This document shows, piece by piece, positions 15,071 to 20,212 of a stretch of 20,828 nt of DNA; position 1 is the stretch's first letter; the number at the start of each line of letters is the position of its first letter. Under the pieces are notes generated by a model. That model saw only the letters and a program-made list of their open reading frames with translations. It was not told the origin of the DNA and made no database searches. The stretch spans positions 1-20,828 of IMG/VR virus record IMGVR_UViG_3300044904_000117. The stretch is one strand, 5' to 3'. Position numbers and translations under genes: made by a program. This DNA is from a virus.

Positions 15071-15095
15071 TTATCAACCGGTGCGAGCCGGATAA
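15071..15095 (+). promoter_or_regulatory. Small hairpin before the holin RBS
   Basis: CCGG (15078-15081) pairs with CCGG (15088-15091) around TGCGAG, and outer TTAT (15071-15074) pairs with ATAA (15092-15095). It stands just before AAAGGAG at 15100-15106. It could modulate holin translation, but it is short and may be incidental. Confidence 0.3.
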
Positions 15096-15109
15096 AGAAA
15101 AGGAGAAAA

Positions 15110-15430
15110 ATGAACCTAACAATTACCCCCAATCTGCTGGTAGCCATAGTCGCCGTGATCCTGGCGGTCCTATTCGATTGGCTTCCGGGCCTGAAAACCT
15201 GGTACGACAAGTTCACGGATGGTCAAAAGAGAGGCATCATGGCTCTCCTGTTACTGATCACCACGGCGGCTGTTCTCGGGATTTCCTGCGCAGCCTGGTG
15301 GCCCCTGGGAATCACCTGTAATGCGGAAGGGATACGCTCCGCTATTTACATGCTGGTGTTGGCAATCGCCATCAACCAGGGTACGCACATACTGACGAAG
15401 CCGACAGATCCGACACTGCCTCAATCATAG
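15110..15430 (+). CDS. Holin (three predicted membrane helices)
   Basis: This 106-residue hydrophobic protein has membrane segments at about 7-24 (PNLLVAIVAVILAVLFDW), 42-60 (GIMALLLLITTAAVLGISC) and 74-94 (GIRSAIYMLVLAIAINQGTHI). A charged loop (28-41) lies between the first two. It is the last gene of the late operon, after the endolysin, with a strong AAAGGAG ribosome binding site. Size, topology and position fit a holin that opens the membrane for the endolysin. Holins lack a shared sequence, so the call rests on context. Confidence 0.75.
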   Translation: MNLTITPNLLVAIVAVILAVLFDWLPGLKTWYDKFTDGQKRGIMALLLLITTAAVLGISCAAWWPLGITCNAEGIRSAIYMLVLAIAINQGTHILTKPTDPTLPQS

Positions 15431-15437
15431 GCACGAC

Positions 15438-15494
15438 GCCCGGCCTCGTAGCTACCTCATGGCGTTGCCTATTTTACGGCAGTCGAGGCCGGGC
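15438..15494. repeat. Long-loop hairpin P1
   Basis: GCCCGGCCTCG (15438-15448) pairs perfectly with CGAGGCCGGGC (15484-15494); the loop is 35 bases and contains a small inner stem, TGCC/GGCA. The left arm could also pair with a second GAGGCCGGGC at 15547-15556. It is not followed by a T run on either strand. Confidence 0.6.
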
Positions 15495-15496
15495 AT

Positions 15497-15561
15497 AATA
15501 AAAGCAGACTCGCCCGATTTTTGCTTGCCCACGAATTGCAGGGACAGAGGCCGGGCGAGTC
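15497..15561 (-). terminator. Hairpin P2, likely terminator for leftward transcripts
   Basis: GACTCGCCCG (15507-15516) pairs perfectly with CGGGCGAGTC (15552-15561) around a 35-base loop. Read on the - strand, the stem is followed by TGCTTTTATTAT, a U-rich tail, so it can stop transcription coming from the early operon before it runs into the lysis genes. The long loop is unusual for a simple terminator. Confidence 0.5.
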
Positions 15562-15581
15562 ACTCTCTTACGCGCATGAAT

Positions 15582-15608
15582 ATTATAGCATAAAGTGATA
15601 ATAATCAA
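15582..15608 (-). promoter_or_regulatory. Possible minus-strand promoter at the operon boundary
   Basis: On the - strand, TATAAT (15587-15582) is preceded by TTGATT (15608-15603) with a 15-base spacer, shorter than the optimal 17. A transcript from here would be short, carry hairpins P2 and P1, and run antisense to the holin if it continued. The evidence is only motif matching in an A+T-rich patch. Confidence 0.2.
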
Positions 15609-15645
15609 GCGCCCCTCAGCCGGATCGTTACTGAGAGGCGCTTTT
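15607..15645 (+). terminator. Intrinsic terminator of the late operon
   Basis: AAGCGCCCCTCAG (15607-15619) pairs with CTGAGAGGCGCTT (15631-15643), 12 of 13 positions, around an 11-base loop. On the + strand it runs directly into TTTT and GGTT. It is well placed to end late transcription after the holin, and its symmetrical stem may also work in the other direction. Confidence 0.75.
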
Positions 15646-15756
15646 GGTTCCCTGCGAGGAGACCGGCTATATTTTACCATTAATTAGCACCCCAGCCAAC
15701 GGCTACTGAGGTATAGATAGCCAAGGCGGGGATGCTGTTCCAAGGAGGTGACGCCT

Positions 15757-16077
15757 TTATTCTATCACAATTTCTTCCCCATCCTCATAGACTCTTATCC
15801 CGAGTTTTTTGTACGCCTGACGATAGCTAAAAAATTCCGTGCGTGTCACGCGGTACGGGTCGCCGCACTCAGGATCTCGTATCTCTATCGGCCTCATAAT
15901 CGGATAGGCTGCCTGGAACTTTGATCGGCGCTCAGTCTGATACGCGTTGTCATATTCATGTTTTGCCTTGATGCGCGCGGCGCGTTCCTGACACTTGTCA
16001 CAGCAATAGATTGAGTTGAGACGATGTTTGTTTGGGCATCCTGGGCATTCGCACAGGTCGGAGAGAAATCTGCTCAT
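15757..16077 (-). CDS. Small zinc-finger protein
   Basis: This 106-residue protein has a Cys cluster at the N-terminus (C9, C11, C14, then CCDKC at 25-29), a probable treble-clef or zinc-ribbon element. A basic helix (ERAARIKAKHEYDNAYQTERRSK) and a second part with RDPECGDPYRVTRTEF follow. It is the last gene of the leftward operon, overlapping the DUF1064-like gene by four bases. A nucleic-acid-binding role is plausible; no named family is recognised. Confidence 0.65.
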   Translation of the reverse strand: MSRFLSDLCECPGCPNKHRLNSIYCCDKCQERAARIKAKHEYDNAYQTERRSKFQAAYPIMRPIEIRDPECGDPYRVTRTEFFSYRQAYKKLGIRVYEDGEEIVIE

Positions 16078-16397
16078 GCTGTAACCTCCACAATTCTTAT
16101 TCCATAAAGTGCCTCGACCAGTTTGGCTTTTATGCGGAAGACGGCATAGGTACTACCGCCGCGATAACCTTTCACGTCTTCCACGACTACTCGACCGCCT
16201 TCGTGGTAGACGAAGTCGGCGATGTAATCACACACTTTGAAGTCATTCACCACCAGTGGGAATTTATGCTGTAATTCCAGGTCTCGAATGTCTCCGTTGG
16301 CTTCCATCAGTTTTAGCCCTAGATAGCGACGACTCTCGGCCTTCGACGCGAATACAAATCCATCGATCTCGACTTTTTTGGCATGAAGTTTATTCAT
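16074..16397 (-). CDS. DUF1064 family, PD-(D/E)XK nuclease-like protein
   Basis: The start at 16397 gives 107 residues and makes the ATGA overlap with the upstream stop, so it is preferred over an opening at 16427. MNKLHAKKVEIDGFVFASKAESRRYLGLKL (1-30) and the core IADF (59-62) ... VVVEDVKGY (70-78) match DUF1064. Glu21, Asp61, Glu73 and Lys76 trace a PD-(D/E)XK nuclease active site. These phage proteins are suspected to act in recombination or DNA processing, similar in context to RusA or VRR-NUC enzymes. The fold call is strong; the substrate is unknown. Confidence 0.8.
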   Translation of the reverse strand: MNKLHAKKVEIDGFVFASKAESRRYLGLKLMEANGDIRDLELQHKFPLVVNDFKVCDYIADFVYHEGGRVVVEDVKGYRGGSTYAVFRIKAKLVEALYGIRIVEVTA

Positions 16398-16831
16398 GGC
16401 TTCGCCTTGGGTTGGGCGGCAAGCCAATCCAGCGCCATGTGAATAATGTCGAACGGGGAATGAATTCCATCGTTCTGCTTGGCTACTAAATCAAGCACCT
16501 TCTCCGCCTCGCTCAACCTGTCAAATACCCACGCCAGGTTTACCGCTCCATCCGGCCAGAACTCTGCATCCGGGTGCCTTGCCTGCCAGAGCTTGAGGGC
16601 GCGATGTAAGCAGCCCTCGAATATCTCATTGCGGGCTTTGGTGTCTGTCAGGTCGGCGCGAAGCCTTCCAATGTCGGCGCTTGCATAATCAAGATTTGCG
16701 CTCATGGCAGAATTTGACCGCACCAATTGTGCATTCTCGGTGCGGAGGTCGGCAAGTTCTTTCGCCGCCTGTTCGGGATTGACAATAACATGAGCAGTTC
16801 GGATTACATCATCAAATTCAAAATCACCCAT
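16394..16831 (-). CDS. Hypothetical coiled-coil protein
   Basis: This 145-residue protein has a predicted coiled coil at about 18-70 (QAAKELADLRTENAQLVRSNSAM... IGRLRADLTDTKARNEIFEG) and a helical C-terminal half with HRALKLWQARHPDAEFWPDG. It has a GGAGAGTGA ribosome binding site and is translationally coupled to the DUF1064-like gene. Helical proteins of this kind are common in phage early operons. No function is assigned. Confidence 0.65.
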   Translation of the reverse strand: MGDFEFDDVIRTAHVIVNPEQAAKELADLRTENAQLVRSNSAMSANLDYASADIGRLRADLTDTKARNEIFEGCLHRALKLWQARHPDAEFWPDGAVNLAWVFDRLSEAEKVLDLVAKQNDGIHSPFDIIHMALDWLAAQPKAKP

Positions 16832-16834
16832 ATC

Positions 16835-17275
16835 TCACTCTCCATTCCTTAAAATCATTCCGCGGTGCAATACCGCAGTTGAATAATTGCACCAGCTATC
16901 GTAACCTTCGGCTTTGGCAATTTCGTCAAGGCGCTCATTGCGACTGCGGGTGTATTTCAGGTTGCAGTCCGGGTCCAGGTTGAGTATGGCAGAGACACGT
17001 TTGCCGGGTTTGGGCAATGGCTGCTCGCACTTTGGGCAGACAGGCGGAACCTTCAATGACATACGCTTTTTTAGGCCGACCGGGAATTTTCCATCCTTCA
17101 AAATACGTTCAATGTCGGCGTGGGTTATGTCGTTTCCGTACATTTTTGCAATCTTACGAAGTGACCATTTTTCATCTCTCCGGGCCTTGATGAATGCAAT
17201 TACCTGCAATTCGGTGTACGTCGTTTGTACACCCACTTTTGAGCCGTTTTTTGGCATCGTGGGGTCGGTTGTCAT
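16835..17275 (-). CDS. Putative HTH DNA-binding protein with zinc knuckle
   Basis: This 146-residue protein has a helix-turn-helix-like segment, WSLRKIAKMYGNDITHADIERILKDGKFP (about 37-65). A CPKCEQPLPKPGKRV knuckle (80-94) and a C-terminal part with a lone DPDC and WCNY follow. The HTH followed by a 'VPPVCPKC' element recurs in small phage regulators. It may regulate early genes or organise DNA. Its ATG overlaps the stop of the upstream MUG113-like gene. Confidence 0.6.
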   Translation of the reverse strand: MTTDPTMPKNGSKVGVQTTYTELQVIAFIKARRDEKWSLRKIAKMYGNDITHADIERILKDGKFPVGLKKRMSLKVPPVCPKCEQPLPKPGKRVSAILNLDPDCNLKYTRSRNERLDEIAKAEGYDSWCNYSTAVLHRGMILRNGE

Positions 17276-17841
17276 AGGCGTTCTGGCGGCATTTCTGTCG
17301 ATAACCCTAACTTGCTATCAATTTCTTCCCCCTTGATTTTCATTATCTCTTCGATTTGATCTTGGGATAAAGAAAACCATTCGTATCTAATGCGTTGTTC
17401 GGCATAAGTATCGTGTAAATACATTTCGGCTTTTCTGCAATGTACAGAATGGAAATGGTGCAGAACGGTCATTTTTAATGGGACATCTCTTTCTATTTGA
17501 TTTACCCTACTTTGAATGTCCTGAGATGTCATACCTATTTTGCACATACCGTTTTCCGCCCGTAGTAGATAGACATATCCTCCACGAGGTTTTGATGGTA
17601 CGTATTCCTTTTTGGTTTTGGGTTCGGAGTATTCGGGGTTGGTGTTTGATTCTTTTTCTGGTTTAAAATAAACCTTATATTTCCCACCGTAACTCATTCC
17701 CGATACTCTCCAATTAGCCTTTATAAGCCCCGGCTTCTGTCTTAAGTACCTTTGTTTACAAGTATTTCCTGGACAAAAATACATGTATCGAGGGTGTAGG
17801 GGAGTCTTACAAAATAAGCAGTACCTAACTTCGTTGTCCAT
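17272..17841 (-). CDS. T5orf172/MUG113-type GIY-YIG-fold protein with N-terminal zinc finger
   Basis: The start at 17841 (189 residues) is preferred: GGAG lies five bases upstream, whereas the longer TTG-initiated frame runs into the structured leader. An N-terminal zinc finger has C8, C11, C23 and C28. A Lys/Glu-rich linker (about 55-85) leads to a MUG113/T5orf172 domain at 88-165: GYVYLL (88-93), CKIGMT (100-105), Arg112, KAEMYLH with Glu139, and YEWFSLS (153-159). This is the GIY-YIG superfamily with the KIG variant. Related proteins are phage nucleases or DNA-binding proteins. It is A+T-rich and may be mobile. Position behind a complex RNA-like leader suggests tight control. Confidence 0.8.
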   Translation of the reverse strand: MDNEVRYCLFCKTPLHPRYMYFCPGNTCKQRYLRQKPGLIKANWRVSGMSYGGKYKVYFKPEKESNTNPEYSEPKTKKEYVPSKPRGGYVYLLRAENGMCKIGMTSQDIQSRVNQIERDVPLKMTVLHHFHSVHCRKAEMYLHDTYAEQRIRYEWFSLSQDQIEEIMKIKGEEIDSKLGLSTEMPPERL

Positions 17842-17993
17842 TCTTGCTCCAAAACATTCGGCCCCGCCTAACTCTTTTGCCAATTGTCGAGATTGGGAAG
17901 TTTGTTAGGTAGGGCCGAATGTGGCAAAAGTAAAACTTCCTTCAATCTCGACAGGGGCAATTTTACCACAAAAACCCAGAGAGTGCGTGCGCA
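17842..17993 (-). promoter_or_regulatory. Structured leader with mutually exclusive hairpins
   Basis: Six arms occur in the order L1 (17854-17872), L2 (17874-17882), L3 (17886-17903), R1 (17904-17922), R2 (17922-17930), R3 (17933-17952). L1:R1 pairs at 17 of 19 positions plus one wobble; L2:R2 is a perfect 9 bp; L3:R3 is 18 bp with a 2-base bulge. Each left arm comes before all right arms, so the long stems cannot both form. In the - strand RNA the L1:R1 stem is last and is followed by UUUU, GGAG and the ATG at 17841. This resembles an attenuator or ribosome-binding-site switch. No ligand or protein is identified. Confidence 0.6.
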
Positions 17994-18305
17994 TCAGCCG
18001 ACTTTCCCCGGTATTGGCACCCATCCGCCTTCGGAGGGTGAGTGGTCCGTCAGTGTCAATCCCAACTTTTTCGCTATCAGCTCTGGCGTAATGCTCAACA
18101 AGAGTGTGCCATTGGGGAACACACCAGCCCCTAATCCATCGGAGTCTAATTGATAGGACTCGCATTTCCCACCTTTACATATACTTTGATCGTCTGCGGC
18201 GGCAATGCGAACAAATCCATTACTTGAAAGTACGGCCCCGGCCTGTGGTGATGGCGCACAGGCGGCGAGAATAAGCGCAATCAAGAATACAGCATATTTT
18301 TTCAT
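17994..18305 (-). CDS. Small lipoprotein
   Basis: The start at 18305 is chosen because GGGAG ends seven bases upstream; an ATG six bases earlier is too close. The 103-residue product begins MKKYAVFLIALILAACAPSP: a Lys-Lys N-terminus, hydrophobic core and LAAC lipobox with Cys16 as the predicted lipidated residue. The mature part includes CKGGKCESYQ, which could form a disulfide. It should be anchored on the outer face of the membrane. Phage lipoproteins of this size often block superinfection or injection, but no homology shows that here. Confidence 0.75.
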   Translation of the reverse strand: MKKYAVFLIALILAACAPSPQAGAVLSSNGFVRIAAADDQSICKGGKCESYQLDSDGLGAGVFPNGTLLLSITPELIAKKLGLTLTDHSPSEGGWVPIPGKVG

Positions 18306-18324
18306 GATCATTCTCCCTTTTTTA

Positions 18325-18990
18325 CTACTTCTTGACTTCCCAGACGATCACGGTACCGCTGAGAAAATCAGGGATGAAGTAAATCTTTGCGCTATCGGTG
18401 GTGAGACCAGTCCAACATATGCTCCCTTTTAATTTATCGTTCGGTATTACCGTACCATCCAAACTGCCTGATGGGCAATTAAAGATGTCCAACTTAAGTG
18501 TAGTTCCTTCGTTATCCTTGGCAGAGAAACTCATCATCGAGCTTACATCAATGTTTTCTGTTCCCTTATTTTCAATCGTAAAATTCGCTTGCAATCTACC
18601 GTTGGCAATCTGCGCATTATTCATGGTGACATATTGAGTCCCAGCCTGAATGGCTTCTCCAGTTTGGTTAGTTTGCAGGGTAGCGGTAACTTCTATGGTA
18701 GCCGTGGGGTAGGGAGTATCTGATGATTTTGGAGTATCTGAGGGTGCTGTTGTCATTGTGGGTTTTATGGGTTCCGTAGGTTTCGGAGTTCTTGTATAAG
18801 TGGCAGTCCACAAAGCCACCAGAGTTTTTTGTCTTACACTGGTTTGTGTTGCTAACTTTTTATATTGTGGCGTTTGGGCATAAACATACCCAAAAATCAT
18901 AATTATTAAACAAAGTGCTACCAATCCACCAACAATAATTAATATTACCTTTATGGCACTGGACTTCTTTGGTTTTGATTCGTTGGTCAT
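18325..18990 (-). CDS. Membrane-anchored surface protein with Pro/Thr stalk and DUF4352-like domain
   Basis: The start at 18990 (221 residues) is supported by GGAGG six bases upstream. A short Lys-rich cytoplasmic end leads to one membrane helix (13-37, IKVILIIVGGLVALCLIIMIFGYVY). A Pro/Thr-rich stalk follows (62-104, with TPKPTEP, TPKSSDTPYPT), then an Ig-like beta domain (about 118-221) with NFTIENKGTENIDVSS, typical of DUF4352-like domains. Cys172 and Cys192 could form a disulfide. The stalk style is common in Chloroflexota surface proteins. Placed next to a lipoprotein inside the early operon, it may alter the host surface; that is inference. Confidence 0.7.
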   Translation of the reverse strand: MTNESKPKKSSAIKVILIIVGGLVALCLIIMIFGYVYAQTPQYKKLATQTSVRQKTLVALWTATYTRTPKPTEPIKPTMTTAPSDTPKSSDTPYPTATIEVTATLQTNQTGEAIQAGTQYVTMNNAQIANGRLQANFTIENKGTENIDVSSMMSFSAKDNEGTTLKLDIFNCPSGSLDGTVIPNDKLKGSICWTGLTTDSAKIYFIPDFLSGTVIVWEVKK

Positions 18991-19028
18991 AGTTACCTCC
19001 ATTTTTATCTTCTTATTATCGCGCATTT

Positions 19029-19346
19029 TTAGCGTTTGGGTGATACCAAAATTACCCCCGCCTTATCAGCGGGGGGGGGCGGTCGCATCATATTCCAAGC
19101 ATCCGCCTGGACGTTGCGCAGACCACTCTTGATAGTTGCCCATATCCTGATATTACCGATGGCAAGCAGGCGATAATCAGCACGACTATCCAGGTCACGA
19201 CTGCCGAGGTAGTAGCCGATATCGAACAGTCGACTCGGGGTCTGCTCGGCGCGAGCGAGTTCCAGCCAGCCGAGGCGCACCTGCTCAAGTTCTGCAAGCG
19301 ATTCGTCGTCTGCGATTTCGGCGGGAGAAGCGGGTAAATTTGTCAT
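19029..19346 (-). CDS. Hypothetical protein with C9 run near its 3' end
   Basis: This 105-residue protein begins with an acidic helical part, then RLGWLELARAEQTPSRLFDIGYYLGSRDLDSRADYRLLAIGN, and ends MMRPPPPADKAGVILVSPKR. The PPPP stretch is encoded by a run of nine C on the coding strand (19071-19079 on + as G9), a site prone to slippage. Its start overlaps the next gene upstream (ATGA). No family is recognised. Confidence 0.6.
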   Translation of the reverse strand: MTNLPASPAEIADDESLAELEQVRLGWLELARAEQTPSRLFDIGYYLGSRDLDSRADYRLLAIGNIRIWATIKSGLRNVQADAWNMMRPPPPADKAGVILVSPKR

Positions 19347-19537
19347 GGCATCACCTCGATAATTTCATCGTCTCGAAACGATGTTCTATTCCCGCGCGCG
19401 TCCTTTGCGTTTAGGATGACGGCGCGAACGTCTTTGCGCTGATCGGGCTTCGTCTTTTCAAGCGAATAATCCGCGTCGGTTGAATTGTAACGGAATCTGT
19501 CGCCGACTTTCAGGGTGCCGAATTTCTTCTTTGTCAT
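19343..19537 (-). CDS. Small hypothetical protein
   Basis: This 64-residue basic protein begins MTKKKFGTLKVGDRFRYNSTDADYSLEKTK. The 'LKVGDRF-Y' opening is common in small SH3-like phage proteins. Overlapping ATGA junctions at both ends place it firmly in the leftward operon, after the short frame ending at 19534. Function is unknown. Confidence 0.65.
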   Translation of the reverse strand: MTKKKFGTLKVGDRFRYNSTDADYSLEKTKPDQRKDVRAVILNAKDARGNRTSFRDDEIIEVMP

Positions 19538-19707
19538 GCTTCCTCGCTCTCTTCAATCGGATACAACGTCAATTCGTCAGGTGCATAGTATTGCTGGCCG
19601 GTATCATAAATTATCATGGCTAATGCGCCGGCTTCGTAAGTGGGGATGGCATATATGCAGGTGAGTTTTCCATCGCCAGCTTTTGGTGTATCAAATCTGG
19701 TACACAC
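19534..19707 (-). CDS. Short overlapping gene, start uncertain
   Basis: A frame not opened by a conventional long ATG start ends at 19534 in the ATGA overlap with the next gene. Read from a GTG at 19707 it gives 57 residues, containing AIPTYEAGALAMIIYDTGQQ and ending YPIEESEEA. The sequence looks like a real small beta protein, and it fills what would otherwise be an 80-base gap in a tightly packed operon. The GTG start has no good ribosome binding site and overlaps the zinc-finger gene by 88 bases. The alternative is an ATG at 19617, which would leave only 27 residues. Confidence 0.45.
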   Translation of the reverse strand: MCTRFDTPKAGDGKLTCIYAIPTYEAGALAMIIYDTGQQYYAPDELTLYPIEESEEA

Positions 19708-19913
19708 TCGCACGGTTGCAGCTTTCCGAACAGCGGATGGCCTGGGTATACGTCTGCCCGAATCCAGCCGGTGCCTATGCAGATTTTACAGTTTGGATCA
19801 CCATTCGACCCGGGCTGCCACATCGAGCCATCCGGGAGAGTATCGCGCCAGTTTTTGACGTACAGGTGTTTATCAATGTTTATTTGGCGTAGGTTGTCCG
19901 AGAGCCTTGACAT
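19620..19913 (-). CDS. Zinc-knuckle protein of the replication module
   Basis: This 97-residue protein has a four-Cys knuckle, CKIC (42-45) and CEC (68-70), around IGTGWIRADVYPGHPLFGKLQP. The arrangement 'CxxCxGxG ... FG...PCxC' is seen in small phage proteins next to replication-initiation genes, and resembles a DnaJ-type knuckle. A very strong GAGGAG site lies seven bases before the ATG at 19913, justifying a 41-base overlap with the upstream gene. A role in helicase loading or DNA binding is a guess. Confidence 0.65.
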   Translation of the reverse strand: MSRLSDNLRQINIDKHLYVKNWRDTLPDGSMWQPGSNGDPNCKICIGTGWIRADVYPGHPLFGKLQPCECVPDLIHQKLAMENSPAYMPSPLTKPAH

Positions 19914-20211
19914 GTTTATTCTCCTCTATGTATTTTCGTTCAAGATATTCATTCAGTGTTTTCATCGGGTCATTCGTCGATGGCAAACTATTTACTGCTC
20001 CGATAATTTCGCCCGGGGATGGCGCAAATGCGCGCCCCGGTTCCTTGCAGGCGATCCGCATTCCCTGCCGCAACTTGTCGCCTTCGATGTCTCCGAGAAG
20101 ATCCTCGAAAACATCAATTGTATTCGGTTCGCTTTCCAGATCAGGATGGAAGTTTGGGAAGGCCAGCATCATAAAACCAACGAGCGCCTTGATTTCGTCA
20201 CGGTTTGCCAC
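19873..20211 (-). CDS. Helicase-loader-like protein (G39P type), GTG start
   Basis: This 112-residue protein opens RDEIKALVGFMMLAFPNFHPDLE (4-26), close to the 'LLxxIxxxYPNF' N-terminus of G39P/loader-type proteins that bring the replicative helicase to phage origins. APSPGEIIGAV (63-73) and a charged C-terminus follow. It starts at GTG (20209-20211), with GGAGG six bases upstream lying in the end of the replisome-organiser gene. The position directly after a DnaD-like protein supports a loader or helicase-regulator role. Confidence 0.65.
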   Translation of the reverse strand: MANRDEIKALVGFMMLAFPNFHPDLESEPNTIDVFEDLLGDIEGDKLRQGMRIACKEPGRAFAPSPGEIIGAVNSLPSTNDPMKTLNEYLERKYIEENKHVKALGQPTPNKH

Positions 20212-20212
20212 G

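Larger units (their letters stand above)
15431..15756. other. Structured intergenic region between converging operons
   Basis: These 326 bases hold no gene on either strand. They contain two long-loop hairpins (15438-15494 and 15507-15561), an A+T-rich patch (15578-15606) with a minus-strand TATAAT, a strong terminator (15607-15645), and weaker repeats such as AAGGCG/CGCCTT across 15723-15756. The layout fits transcription termination from both sides. Confidence 0.6.
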
